Positions 27,001 through 42,000 of a DNA stretch of 64,000 nucleotides are shown piece by piece. This DNA comes from Fasciolopsis buskii (lineage: Eukaryota > Platyhelminthes > Trematoda > Plagiorchiida > Fasciolidae): assembly GCA_008360955.1 (NCBI GenBank), contig LUCM01008818.1, forward strand, positions 39,227-103,226, given 5' to 3'. Within the stretch, counting starts at the first letter, position 1, and every line of letters begins with the position of its first letter. The notes under the pieces are model-generated. The model worked only from the letters and a program-made list of their open reading frames with translations. It was not told where the DNA came from and ran no database searches. Position numbers and translations under genes: made by a program.

Positions 27001-30000
27001 GTTATTGATTCCTGGCTAAGTCTGACTGCGATTTCCTCAAATGTTTCTGTTTATTTTTTCACCGGCAACTGCACGATCGCAGGATCATTAATCCGAAACA
27101 AGCGAAAGGTTTGCTCACTGATACAGCATATGAATCCATCAGCTTTTGAGAGGTACGTTCCTCTAGGACGATGCGAAACACACACAGGATCTGGAAGCTT
27201 CGCTTCACTTCGGATCCGACTGCAGTTGAATTTTGTTTGCATATATATTCACTAAAGGGATGCCTCCAAAATCTCTTACTTCAAAGTGCCGATCTTCTGA
27301 GATGGCTTCATGTTTAAATCAGTTGGAAAAATTCGAACTCGGTCACGTCTGGGATCGCCTTAGCTTGCCTCAGACTACCGATCCACTGATTTATTACTTG
27401 ATAACAAATTCCGTTCTTCATCTAATCTAGATCCATTTGTCGGACAAGGAAACAGTTTTCACGGTGAGGGAGGCAGACACAACAAGCGTGCGCAGCTACG
27501 CTACACTCTTCGCCTTATCCGCAGTTTGGTCGACACAGGAGACGAACGGATTACTGAGGTGAGCCAGTATACACACCAAGTGACTGAATTGCTTTGACCT
27601 TTTTCTCCTACTTGTTTTTGCTTGATTGAACTTTAGATTTAAAATCAGATTGGGAAAACCGTGTCGATTTTCGCCAAAAACTATAAGATGGCAACATTCA
27701 AGATATTTTTTTGTTGAAATTCACACCTGGCAAATCTGCTGACAAAGTTTCAGAAGAAGAGATAAATCCTTATAATTTGACTTTACTTTTGATTTCAAAA
27801 CATTATTTTGCTATCTTGAAAGTTTAGGGTAACTGTTTGCAAAGCGTTAACAACAGTATATATGGGAATGGTACCAGACAGGACTGGCATACAAACAAAC
27901 GGAGATGATATTTGAAAGTTTAATGGTTGAAAACAAAGACAATAGATGCGCTCCAAAAAGGCTACAGAACACTCATGAAAAAAGCACAACGATCACTGTT
28001 CCCGGTGACCTTGATACATTTTCATAGTTTACTTCTTAAACTACCAACGATTTTCCACTGGTCGTTGTTCGTTCATTTTCACCTAAAGTAGTCTTTGTGT
28101 TTAAGCCATGGGCTCTTTTTGAACCGGACGACAAACGATAGGCCACGGTTTCTAAATCAACTTTCGATCTGGGTTGCAGGCCAAGCATTGTGCTATCTTG
28201 ATCCGACATAAAAAAACATTCAACATTTTGTGGCACCTGAACCGTAAGCAACGACAGTGTCATGCTTGGATCAGCATTTGACTGTTCAGACCAGATGAAA
28301 TTTTGGCATTTGCATGTTTTACATACCAGCTGATGAACATTCACACATATGATTAGTAGCTGAATCAGGAAACAAAAATGACCCGGAAGCACAAGACCCA
28401 TTTCGCGGTTATTGTCCTCCGTCACGTATGCGTACCTGGTACTCTCCTATACAGCCATACCGAGTGAGTCTTGCATAGATTCATCATCTGCACATGCCCC
28501 AAAATATTCTAAATAGATTCCGGTATCAGATGTAACGTCGTCGGGGGAATACGACTGCGGAGCTAGAAGAAAAGTCGAAGGTCCCCATAATTTTATTCCA
28601 CCGAGGGACAGTTTCCACGACTATTTTGTCCCCCTTAGAAACCAAATCATCTTTTTCTCGAAAAGGTTGACGCAGCAGTAGAGAAAGCTTTCTTTTTGCG
28701 GATTTTGGACAAAGGTACCTCGGTAGGAGGTTGTGTACAGGCGCCAAATTACAGTGTCCTATAATGAAACAAAATGTGCGCTGAAGACCGATGAATAATT
28801 ATGTAATCATAGATTGCATAAGGCCAACAATTGTCACATAACAGGCCATTTGAATAAACCTGCCGCTCGACATCCTTTTGGATTACCAAATAGAAGGATT
28901 GTCTTCAGGAGTTCTCAATTTTATGATAGGTTTTCGTCAGTCGTGATGTTAGCTTCTGCTCGATATCTTTTCCTGTCTCCAATTAGGCCATTTTGCTATG
29001 AATTATAGCGCCATCCCTTGTTCTTCTCGTCTTCGCCATCTCCATTAGCGTTTACACAATGAATGCGGTATTTCGGATCATTTAAACCTATTAAAGTAAT
29101 CATTATTTGAAATATCAAATGTAAGCTATTTATTCAGAGTCAAAATTGATCTAAGGAATTATGGAATTTTTGTCGAAGGTTTTCGGTTTTGCCTATCCGC
29201 CCAGGGAGAACCACAATTTCTTGACACATAACTGGTAAGTGTAAGTATTGTTACAAAAAATCCTAAAATATTGTTGGTCAGAATCATATGAAAAGACCAT
29301 GCGATTTTTGTAAAACGCAAAATGAAGTCAGGACTGGTTATTACTTTAAAAATTAACCTTCGTTTCTGTCTGGAACAGCCAATCGCCAATCGTGTTTGTC
29401 GCTATGCAGCGATCATCCATTTTCATTAACCTGTGTTAGCTCTTTCGGTTTGGGTTTGACACGGACAAAATCAAAATGTCACCTCTCACGACAGTCACCT
29501 ACCAGAAGAGTTGTTCATAAAATGCATTTCAAGTTTAAAGGAAACATGTTTTACATCCAAGTGTACAGAAGTAAGACAACAGTTAATTACTCACTGGCTG
29601 TTGTTCATTAGCGGTTGAACTGACGTGGATATGGTGCACACTTAGGTAATCGGGAATTTTCGTCTTCGTTTTCAGTTGAAAATTCCGTAGGACCGAGGAA
29701 TTTTCCGTTTTCGTTAAACGTCCTGGCCTATGGTTTCGTAGAAGAAAAGCAATGAGTTTAACACTAACAATGACCAAAATGCTTTTTCCCCACAACATGA
29801 TTAATATATACGTTACTTGAATGATCCACAAAACCGGACTAGTAATCTGGTGATATTCCATCATGGATAATCTGACATGCAAATGAATTTGAGTAATTAT
29901 CTTGTGTTGCTGAATCAGAATAAGGCGTACACTCAACCCAAGGTCATTCTCAGTGTGGGGTAACTCAAAGTAGTGAATTTCGTTCGTCAACAAAATAAAT

Positions 30001-33000
30001 TCATCGTTTAGCAGAAAAACCCGATTGGTCAGTGAAACCGTGCAAACCCATCGCTGATGGATTGCGTCAGCATCTGACCATTTGTGACCATCAGTGGTGC
30101 ACATGTATCGCATCCGAAATGAGAGGAAAACAGGAGAGGGACAACTGCGAGTCAAAGCATTTAGCTGAACCGGCTGGAGTTTCCCGGTTCACTGAATTTC
30201 AACGCTGTGTGACAAACAGCCCATCAGACAATTTAATATTGTATTTTGATAAGGCAGAATGTCCAAGTGAAATGAATGTACAGATCGCTGGCATCCAGCA
30301 TTAATTATTTTTTTGAAAATATTATCTTTCTGCTTTCCAAAGGATTTCATCAACCAAGGGTTGATTTCCACTCTTGTTGACCTAACATTCAAAGTCTCAT
30401 TGAGAAGACCATCCTCTGCCCCAAATTATCATCTGGTCTCCACAACCGAATCACGTTGCAACCCGATTCGTTTGAAAAGCAAACCAGTTGATAATGTGCA
30501 ATCAATGACTATGATAGAAGATGATATCGGAATTGAGATGCAGTGCGATATACTACTGATTTTGGCCAAGCTGTGTGAATATGATCCGCAGAGGTGGGTG
30601 AATATAACATTATCTTCATTTGGTTTTATTGTGTAAAATATTATTCTTATTGGTTAACTTTCACAAATTCGTTTTTGCAACACGACCGCTGAGTGGATCT
30701 GGTCACAGTTGGAAAATCCAAAAACATCACTGCTGTCCAACATTAAGTGTCGGCGATGGTTAGTTAATATGTTCGCAAATTGCAACTTTGTCAGATGTTT
30801 TCCAAGAGACACTGTCGTTCACTTTATCACCATTTCTCATTTAGGTAGACGTATATGCATGATATAACGTAATATAATATAAGTCTGTTCATGTATTCCC
30901 TATCCATGCACATCAATGGGATTTCAGCTTGGGGTAATAGGGTCAGGGTTAAAACGATTGACAGCCAAAAGGTTACTTTGGGCGTCCAATTCTAGCTGTC
31001 ACAGCGACCAGTAAAATTTACAAAAAGTCATGCAATGACACATGACGGATCATTGTAATTACACCAATTTCCAATTCAGTTCAAAATTTCCTTAAAATTA
31101 TATGAAGGTTCGATCTTATCTACAGAGTGCTACTGTTTATCTAACTGCGGGCACAGTTTCGGGTAAAAATGCACACCGTGTCGTAGGTTGTTGGAAGACT
31201 TACTGCTCGGATGTATTCATCAGAATGAGAGTTGTTGCAACCAACTGATAGGCTCAAAGTTTAAAACGATTAAGCAAAGATTCCATGCCACATTTGACAA
31301 ACTTGGAAATAAATGGAATATGGTAAAACGTCTGCACGTCCGACCGGTTCAGGTTGGTTTATATCAACCGAAGAACAATTATTTTGCTCTGACCAGTGCT
31401 GTTTTCCATGGGAAAACTGACAGATGTGTGTTTGCACCTGCCCATAGAAACTCGGATGTGTCTCCCGCGTTAGGAAATGATTGAGAGATTTTCCTAATCA
31501 AAGCGAAATTGCTCTTTCATCCGTCAATTTTTTCTAGCCACTTCAATTTCTGAATGATTGGTTGACACCTAGAAGTTCCTATGCCATCTGTTTACTAGAT
31601 CTCCGAGGGTCGCATTGCGCCAAAAGCTGTGACCAAAACTCGCGAAATTTAGTTGTGCCTAGAGATTTCTTTTCCCTTCCTGCTCAGGTTACTGGCCATT
31701 CACTGACACATTTTTGAACGGGGGCCGTGGTCATCAAGAGGCTACCGAAATTGAAAATGGCTGACATATTTCCCCCAAAAAATGAAACTTTGGTAATATT
31801 ACCCGTTACTTCCCGACGGGTTGTTTCTTATTCACTCTTTTAATCACCCATTTTCCCAACTACTTCGCTATGATTGATTGCACTCACGGGAAAAAACGAC
31901 CGCTAATCGCACCCAGGGCTTGTAAAGCTGGAAAGAATTGAACAGCAACATCGGTGATTTGGGTCCTTGATGCAAAGCTTGCATTCTCAAAGTTGTCTGC
32001 GCCAAGGTAACCACGTGCATTTCAACGTCACACTTTGCTTGGTTATACAGAGTGTGAAACCATAAAAAAGGAATATGCTATCACTAGTTCTCGCGCGATC
32101 AATATTCCAGACATGGACGCATTAGATCCAGCCAATTCTTACACATGATGCCCGTTGCTGATGGAAGAAATATCTTTTTATGAAAATCGCCATGTATTCG
32201 GTTCTCTATCCTCCCAATTGTTTTTATCGATGTTCCAGTACTTAAACAAAACACATCCGTGATTCTAGGTAAACGATCCTGTCTTTCACTCTACTCAAAA
32301 CTTCTACGAGACTGACTGTGTGCCACTACCAAGCAGCCCGTTGTGTTCCCAGAATCCCTCCCAGACCGCCTTAATTTCGCTTATAAATCCCGTCAGGTCA
32401 GATTTATTTCACTCTATCCGCAGATAGTCTGACGCATTTACAAACTTCATTAGACACACGATAACAGAATATCATGCTGCACTTGCCTGCTTGCCTGGAG
32501 ATTTTTACCGCATGCATCATGCTCTGTCGAGCACTTCGCGGGACAAACTCAGTATTTGAGATTCCAAATATTTTCCAAGTGATCATACGTTGACTTTCTG
32601 ATTGTTTTTACTAGCGTCACCAGGTTCGTTGAACTAATCGCATGCCAAGTCTTATTGTACAACAGCGAATATGATGATATTCCAAGGTTGTAAGCAAAGT
32701 GTACTTTTCAATGCAGAAGACCACTTGATAAACTGCCTACGTTATAAATGTGCTTCTCACCGGTCAACACCAGTTCACTTCAAATAAAGATCCAGTTCGG
32801 ATCTGCTTACTCAGTTACGAAAAGAGGTCGGATCTACTCTTGAAGTAGGAATGAGTACCGATGTTCACTAATCCGTTAATAATACCGATCTTATACTAGT
32901 TTAAACTGCTGGATAATTTTGCGTGGAAACTGTATCCTTAATATCTTTGTTTGTGAATGCCGTCTAAGTAGTGTCAAGCCAAAGATCCCCCTGTAGCCTT

Positions 33001-36000
33001 CCGAGCCTGCCAAAGGAGCAATTCAAAAGTGGCGCGTCAATATATCTATGCAATTCGTGACCTGTTATCTTGATCATTGATTAACTGAGCAGGGCATACG
33101 ATTGACTTGTTAATGCTCAACAAAAATCTGATTGGGAAATTTTCAACAATACTACCCACTCCCTTGAAGACGATCTCCTATAATACTAATCTAATCTCAA
33201 ATTTTGCCATTCCATCTGGTTATACCTCCTCCAAGTAATAGAGCAAACTTGTTTATAAACTTATGGTCCCGTAAGTTGGTCGTTTGCTGGTGAAAAGATT
33301 TGTTACAGATAAGAAATATGCCTGGAGCTGAAGTCAAGAGAGGCAGGCAATAATGGTTTACAACAGTAAGGGATTTAATGTGATTTCCAAAGAATTTGTA
33401 GGGCGCACCTCGAGAGCTATGAGTTCTAGATACTTGAATTTCAAACCGAAGACTATCCGGGACAGCTGAGCACCGGAATTACGCGATCTGGTCACAGTAC
33501 GTGGGTGCCACGTACTGGTTGTATACATTTTTCGTTTCGACTTGTCGTCAAACGGAAATACATGACCTGTGCGAATGCGTTGTGGTCCTTTTGCCTACTA
33601 CAAATTTATCATGAAATTTCAAGACCCGTTTCATTAGTAAAAACTATAGAACCACTGTATGGCTGTTTCATCTTTGTTTGGATTCATCAACAGGATGTGT
33701 GTATTCACCACTCCCAAACTGGAACTAGAACCAAGGAAGGAGGATCGTGGGCCAAACACATCAGCTATTGCGTTAGCCTAGTGGGTTTGTCGCATATTCT
33801 CATCCCACTGAGAAGCCGTCCATTCAGTATCTGGAGAATGGAGGTTTGTAGCTTGGAGAACCTAGTGACGAATAAGGGCGCTTTATCACTTGTTGTGAAT
33901 GGTCGATAAACCGTCGAAAACCCGTCAGGCTGACGTAATGGCCGATGGTTTCCAAATCGCGAACTGGGCCTTGATGATGCATGAAGTGTAATGATAATAT
34001 TTTTTCTTTTTTCATTTGTCATGTAACAAATATATAATATTTCTTCAAGAGACCGGCGATCATGAAAATGAGAAGCGGATAGATGATAGGAGAACAAGAA
34101 TTCACCAATTTACTAGACACCACGTCCCTATCCGCTTCAGCACGACCGGTCACAAAAACAGGCCCGTCTAGTTTGCCTTTGTTAGAGCTAACCAGTGGTG
34201 GTCAAGCGGTCAGCATCTTTATTTCTCAATCAAGTAAAATATAAAAATTTATAGATAATCCTTGATTAGATGGGTCATTCCAATAGGAGTTTTGTTCTTC
34301 TGCTCTTCAACAGAAGAGAAAACGTTACCGACCGAAATGTGATCCGATCAAATGCACTACCCACTGTGTACAAATACAGGAAACCAATTAATCATCCCTA
34401 GGGTTAGTAAATTACATTTTACATACAAATAATGGTCATTCGAGAATTTTTGCCAAAAAATATATTTAGGAAACAATTGTTTTTGTTACATATTTGACTA
34501 ACATTTGAATTATGGCTAAATCATCACCGTTTTGTTGCATCATACCAATATTTTGCCTTTTCACTAAAAAAATATATAAAACAGAAAGTCCATGATCGGC
34601 GTTGACGGGATCGACACACTCACACTGCTTCTGTCCAGTATCTCAAATCGTTTGAGTCGTCTGGAACCGGTTCCCTGCTCGTCCTGGGAAAACTCCAAGC
34701 TAACCGAATCCGATCCGGCTCTCGATTCGGAACCGGGTGTACGCATTCGTTTGTCAGCCTATCGAAAACCGTTGATAAATCTTGCAACTGCTTTGGTCGA
34801 TGCCATTTGGTGTTGCATTATTGGTTCTGTCGAGTGTGAAGACTATTTCCTGGCTCAGAATGGAGCCACAAGTTTGGCTGATTTGCTCGAAGTAAGCACT
34901 GTTTTTGATACGGCAAATCACATCAGGAATAGCGTCAGGGAAAATCGGTGAAGATAACATAATGTTAAAGTCTCACGATGAGAAAAACAGGTTTTTAAGC
35001 TCCCTCTTATTTTTGCAAACGTAACCCAAAAAGCGAAAACGAATGGACTACCCACAAAGTTATTTGATGGGTTAGAAATCGAACAAACAAAAACAGAGGA
35101 ATTCGCTTGGTTCGTTCGCAATATTTTCTTTGAACACTCAAAAGGAAAGAACTTATGAAAAATAAAGAAAGCGGCGAGTGAATATTGTCCTCTTCATTAG
35201 CATGCGTTAACCCCTTCTTTTTACTGTGACAAAGCGAACTGCGAAATTTGCTTGTTAAACTAGAAGCCTTTGGTAATGATGATTCACTCCTAGGGTACTT
35301 GAGTGGATATCGTTAGCCAAATGATTTGATTGCAAAACTTGCCTTGAGAAAGACTACCCACAGTAGTCGAAACGTTGGCGCATTACATATACCAACAACG
35401 CTGTGTTATTCACATTATATCATTCATAATTAGAATCGTCTGAATTTTATCTGACCCGCAAAACAGGTTGAACCAACTTAATTTATCCACACATCATACA
35501 TCCAACCCATCTCATTCTGACCGACGGGTGTTGGGCAATCAATGTTGTGGTGTTCCAGAGTGCATTTAAGTCACTTCTTTGCTGATCGCTTTCTCATCTT
35601 TACAATTTTTTAATGACTATGGGCCCAAATTCGAAAATGGCATGCACTATTGCACGATTGGTGCGGATGAAACAGAAAAATGGAGAATAATCGGGGACTC
35701 AAGCTGACATATTCTGTTCACTCCAATTGCCCGATAACGAGAAGACAAATTCTCAAACACCGTTATCTGTCAATTCTTCTGCTCCACGTAGGAGGGGGAC
35801 AATCTGATGACTCAGTTCGAATGGGATAGCTTAAACAGAAATTGTGGAATTGATATGTAAAGATTTTTTATCTTCTGCTTCCTCTAATAATGGAACAACA
35901 ATCGCACATCATCTCCAGGAAATGAGGCAAGGTCATCAGAGGACCGGCAAGTGGGAAAGGTTTTCGGTGGTGGGAGGATCCGAACTCGCAAACTTCATAC

Positions 36001-39000
36001 CCAAAAGCCACGACCTTATCTTCCTGACCGTCGCCTGCTTTTTCTGAGGGCTAACCTTAATTTTACATGAATACTTCAATACACACTAGACGAATTACTT
36101 GATGCTAAACTCTGAGTCGGAAAATTCTATTGAGTCTAATCATTTCACGTTGACAAATGTATGTACGTTTGGTTTGACTGAGATTTCGTCAACGACAGAT
36201 TGTAACCTGTTTGTAAGCCAACGTTTTTTTGGAAGTGGGATGGCAGATCAAACCCATTTATTATCATTATCTATGAGAATGAAACAGATGCCAAAGTAAA
36301 TCGTTTTCCATGTGTAGACCGAAAGTAATTCGGATTGTACCTAAGAATGGCAAGCCATGTGTTTGAAATGTTTGAGATATAAAACCATAGCTTTCGTCGT
36401 GAATAACTGTCATAAGCCGACTTTTAGGTTAGCATGAGTAACGGTCTCTTAAGGTACGTTTAATGTCGGTCGTAAACGTGACTTGATGAAAGTAACCCCC
36501 ATCGAGTGAAATATGGCCTTATTGCTAGCATTTCCCATCGCGCTGTTCTCGCATCTCAAGCAATTTGCGGAAAATCGTTATTTATTTAAATTTGTTAACG
36601 AAAGCAGGTAAGCATCACATCGATCAAGAAAGAATTCTTACTGAATATCTGATATTCGCTTTGCCTGTTCAAAATGGTTTATTTTTACTACCCAAATAAT
36701 CAAACCATATAAACATCTGGTTCAATTTTTTCTAGTGGTACCCACGAGACCAACGTAGCCACCTTCTCGGATGCCTTGTCGATCTGACGGAAAATCCAAA
36801 ATGTTTTCCCTACCTAATGAGTTGGTTCGGAGTACGGCCTCTAAAGCCCGATGAATCGCAACAGAAGCTCACATGTTTGGATGCAGTTGCTCAACTATTG
36901 TCCAGAACACCTGATATGGCCTCTACGGCTGCGATGAACAAACTGATCGACAGTGCCGCGGCCTCCATGTGTGCATCTAGCTCACCAATCGGTGAAGAAA
37001 ATGAAAGCGCTGGGATTGAAAATTCAAAAGGAAATGGGCAAAAGAACAAAACGCCAAACAATAACGAGATCACAAAGTGGCAGCCGGTCCGTTACGGACC
37101 GACTCTTATTGAACTTCTTTGTGAATTTTGGCGTTCCGAACAAACAAACCTGTCTTCCATGCCTACTTTGTCACAGACACGGTCATCTGGTGAGTTTGGA
37201 CAACATCATTGTAAGTAATCGATGTAAATTAACTCGCAGTTTTGAATACCGCGAAAACTGACTGGTGGTGGTCAGACGGTCAGCATCACGGCGTTTCAAC
37301 ATGGATTTCACGGGTTCTCATCCTTCCGGCTCCTCCCAAACCCCCATTGGATACCTCTCTTTCGGCCACGATTTCCTTCTTGAAAGTAGAATACTTTGTC
37401 GTTTTGTCAGTAAGGGACATGAAGCGATGAAAAATCATTCATTTGCAATCCATCTATAGAGAAAATTAAGAGTTCAACAGATCTCGTTGCAAGATTTGAG
37501 CAGTGCAGCGGAAAGAAGACTAAATTTGTGACAATGCTGGAAGTGCCTTGAGGATCGTTTTGCTTGCAAGTTTTTCAAATAAAAATATCTTTTAGAAATC
37601 CTTGTAGTAAACGGACGTTTTAGTTATTTCGGTTAATTTTAGTTGAGACTGGTTCACTGGTGTGGCAAACGGATTGAACTCATTTGGTCCGTGCAGCCTA
37701 ATCGGTAGTCACGTGATTCTTCTCAGTCTCATTCCTGAACCCAATAGTTAAGGTGGGAGCAAAAACTACGGATCTCAGCAGAATCCATTGACTTTAACCC
37801 ACTAGCAGCCGCTGTTCGGATGATTCAAGGTCATCTGCACTGGACCGTGCGCACATGTATGACAAATGTGCAAGGAATGACAAAGAGAATTGGGTTCTGT
37901 TTGCGCACCAGGGCTGAGTTCAAAATGCAAGTGGAAGTTAGACTACACGGCGCATGACCGCACAATTATTGATCAACTTATAGTGATTGAAAAAATGATT
38001 AGTTGGTCTAAATTGCATGGATTCACCACGTATCAACAGGTCTGGATTGTGATTTCAAAATCTGAAGAGAATTACGTCAATGCACATAGCGAAAGATTCT
38101 TCTCAATATGTAATGGGAATTTTTGACAAAAATGTGTCTTTTCTGTAAGAATTCAAACTGTGATCGTTTTATCCCAAACAGTCCCTTTTACGTCTGTTCA
38201 CTTGTCCGTAAGGGATTGGAGTACGTCTTGGTTCGATTTGTAACTCAAATGGGCGGTTTTAATAATCTTGTGCCAGCTGAATTTAACAGTTAAACAGAAG
38301 TAATACCAGTATCTGTAACTGTTGAAAGGAAATGTGATCTCGGAATACTCAGACTTGCAGAGGGTCGGTTGTTTGATAATAAATTTCTGTCTGTGGACAA
38401 CTGTTTTACTTATTCCTTGTTCGATTCCTGTATTTCTTCATGTCAATTCAACTATTGTTTTGTTACTTTATTTTACTAAAAACCTTTTAAATTAATTTTG
38501 ATCCCAAGACTAACTGGTCGAATAGAGAAGAACAGCGGCAGTAGACCGGCTATTCTGTTTCAATTTCTAACGAAATTTATTAATCCATTGGCAGGTCAAC
38601 AGTGCTCTTCTAGTTGTTCTGCCACGATCAAATCTTTCGGACTATTGAGATATACCACTAAAGATCTATAATCCAAATCTGCGATAACATTTCCCTTGCT
38701 TGATAATCTTAATAGATCGATTCTTGTCTGCATAACACCAGAGTATTATGTGAGGTTCGAAATAGGAGGAGACCATTCGGGCGAGCAGTTTCACTGAAAT
38801 TCTATTTCAACTAACTCATCTACCGCCCCATCTATTATGGTCTGATCAACGCTTGTCTGTCCAAATTCCTCTCAATCAGGACCGTCTGGTTCGAGCTCCG
38901 TGAAATCTGATACACCACTGGAATCAAACCAACCAAGTGTCTGCACGACAATCTGTGACACGTACCAATCGGATGGACTGCGATTGAATATCTACGCCCT

Positions 39001-42000
39001 GCTTCTCCGGCTTGGATTTGCAAGCGATGAGAATCTGTCTGTGGATGATAAAATTACTCTGAGAGAGATCGAGCGCTATTTTGACAAAAAGGTAAACTCG
39101 ATCATTCGTGCTTATTTCATTCCACTGTGCACTAAATCAACTTGTTTCCATTTCAGGAAATTGGTTTTGTGATTGCAACGTAGAAAGCATGTCAAACAGA
39201 AGATTTCAGAAATAATATTTGACAATTTTTGCCAGAAACTATTGCGGTATACGGAATATGATTAGTATTTACTTGGGCATCACAACAGTAGTAGCGGATT
39301 GATTACTATCGCACCAGCGGTTGTGGTAATCCGGAGTCTCCTACTTGCCTTTAATGAAACCAGCAATGTGAAGTTCCAAGTTCCATCGAAAGACCGGTAA
39401 AAAAAGGATATGAATCTGACTGAACTGCCGCTCATTTGGATAGCTGATTCGTTCTGACTGTTATAAAGTCACCGTGGGACTATATGTATTTGTCCCGTGA
39501 ATACATAAGAGTATTCATTACATTGGCCGGTTAAATCACATGTCCAGTATGACAGACGTTCTGCCATTCGCGCTTGCTATCTAGCCGATAATGGCATTTT
39601 TGACCTGTGCGAATTTCTTTCTGGTTGACCCTCATAGCTCTCATTTTTGCGCTTCTTGGTTCTCGTTACGGAATGCTACTGTGCTCACTGCGCATGCCTC
39701 GTTCTGTGACGTGAGCAAAAACCGATATTTGATTGATTAAAGGTATTGAGCATGAACAATACCAACAAGGTTTTTGCACACTAGATCTAGGGAACCGATA
39801 TGTGTTTATTGTGACCAGATAGTAAGCTTTCAAGACCACCAAAGTGTTGGAATACACGCGCGAAGATCATTATTACCAGTCACAGACTTTCGGTGCGGAC
39901 TATTGAAGAAACAAGACACAAGGGTTGTTGGAAGTTGATGGTCAAAAGTCCCGGGACGTTTCTTTGGGACGAAACAAAAAACCGACGTTTACGACTGAGT
40001 TTCGGTTCATCTGGAAGTGGTTATCAACTGGTTCTGTAGGGTAAGGTGAACTTGTATGGAACCTTGAAAATTAAACCGATAAAATAATTGGCGGATGACA
40101 AGAAATCACGTTATATAGATTAATTCCGTTTACTATCCACGTTAAGATTGTAATTGAGAAGGAGAACTGCCGCGTGAAGCTTGCACCTTGGCTGCTCTTT
40201 AGGCAACTAAATTAGCTCCGTATGTCAAAACCAGTCTTTCAGTCTGACTGCAGAAGTACATGCTTTTTTTTAATCAAAACTCGCAAGTCATTTGGTTGAG
40301 TGTCTTTCTTAAAGTGATTCTTCCACGGAACCACATAAAGTTTTTGTAACATTAACACTTGGTGGTCAATTTCCAGTTACGTTTAGAGTCTCCGATACCC
40401 TAACTGGAATTGGAAAGTATCTCTTTTAGTGGACAAAATCATCGCTGTGATACAGGTGAACTCCGAAGTATGCTGGCAGTTTAAAATACTAGCTCCTCAA
40501 GGGCTAGTACAAAGAAGAGTTGGTAGGTTGCATTGGTTGTGCACCAAAACCGAAATTTTTGTCTCTCCACCGCGGATGTTCTCATGTGCTAGTTTTGATT
40601 CACAACTAAAGGATCCGGTAAGATCAACGTCATTTGTCTCATGAAATACGAACGATTGGTCATTATGACGCTCGATGTTTTCCACATCGGTCCAGCTGAT
40701 AGTTTGTAATAAGGATAAATAAAACTACACGTTGACCACACGGACTTCAACTGTAATTTGAAATTTCATAATTCATGGTGATTTCAGTGGGACTCCAATA
40801 AGGTTCACTATAATTAATAATCAACAACTATTGTAAATGAATCAAATCCAAATGACTCTGAAGAACACGATTGGTCAATCTTTTATCTTTTTTATTTTCA
40901 TTATTATTGAAATGACATTGTTCCTGGTTGTCAGAACCACGGTCGCGGACGACAGATTGCAGTCAAGCGGGGAGGCTGACCATCGGTGAGGGGCTCGAAC
41001 TCGCGAATTTCTTCTTGAAATGTCGCGATATTGACCACCTGGTCACCGCCGGGCAGTTTAATTTATTTCATTGGGTGGAGGAAAACCGTGGTTGTCAAGA
41101 TTCCTATTGAAATATCAACTAGAAACAGAAACAAGTTAGCACTCTTTTTCCTCATGTTCACTGCTCAAGAGTAGCTTCTACACACTTCGAATCTTACCGA
41201 CGGTCACACGGCAGTTCGAGAGATTAGAACTCAATAAACCAAGGAGGTAATTTTTTTCGATTCCATGGTCTTAACTGCCTGTGCAGCACAAAAAGGATAC
41301 TCGTACATAAACATTGTACAAATCGATTTAATTCTACTCATATTTCCGTTACAACACCTTAGGATATTTCTTATCGACAAAGGCATTTGAATTAATGTGA
41401 CTTATTTCAATTCCTTGAAAATTACCACTGAGCATATTGAGAAAACAAAAGTTGGCGAACAGGCTCGTTTTCAGTGATTCGTACTCACGCCATTACATCA
41501 CTATATATCTTGACAAAAAATTTTTCACTATAGGAGGGACTGGATTAGTCAGATACAAATATGGGTGGGGAAGGGATTTGTGGTGTTACATGCATAAGCT
41601 GAATACACAAGAATGTGTTGTGTTAATTGTTTTGTTGTCTAGGGTTTGTATTGGGACGGGGGGTGGGCCAGGGGAGTTGAAGCGCAACCACAAATTGTTT
41701 TTGAGAACAAAGTGGAGGATTGTGAAGACGGATTGCGACAGCTTCCGCGGTGCTCAAGAGGCGACACTTTGCCAACCTGGATTGTTGACCTCTGACATTA
41801 TACAGGGTCCGGAAAGCTTGCGTCACATTCACGGCGTGGTTAGTCTGTGTTAGATGTGAAACCACTATGCTAGTAAGTGACTTAATTGTTCCAGTGCCTA
41901 ACCATGCCGGGTGGTGCTCACGGATGCGTTCAGACAAGCGCCTGGTCGTGCGGCCGATGTACATTGTCCCACAGGAACATGTGAATGAATAGATGCAAAA

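Larger units (their letters stand above)
25303..27430 (+). other. CFAP69 intron 11
   Basis: A 2128-bp intron with two minus-strand SINE-like repeats (about 25470-25615 and 26195-26350). Nothing recognisable elsewhere. Confidence 0.88.
34892..36735 (+). other. CFAP69 intron 14
   Basis: A 1844-bp intron with a plus-strand PLE terminal fragment (35328-35450) and a minus-strand SINE copy (35860-36035). Confidence 0.88.

Noticed and set aside
29583..30155. 190-codon minus-strand ORF in intron 12
   Set aside because: The composition is that of a chance frame, with no motif, and it overlaps the start of another random plus ORF.
37190..37210. Extension of exon 15 to the second donor at 37211
   Set aside because: Joining to exon 16 would create an in-frame TGA. 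The upstream donor gives a sensible G-P-S-G junction.
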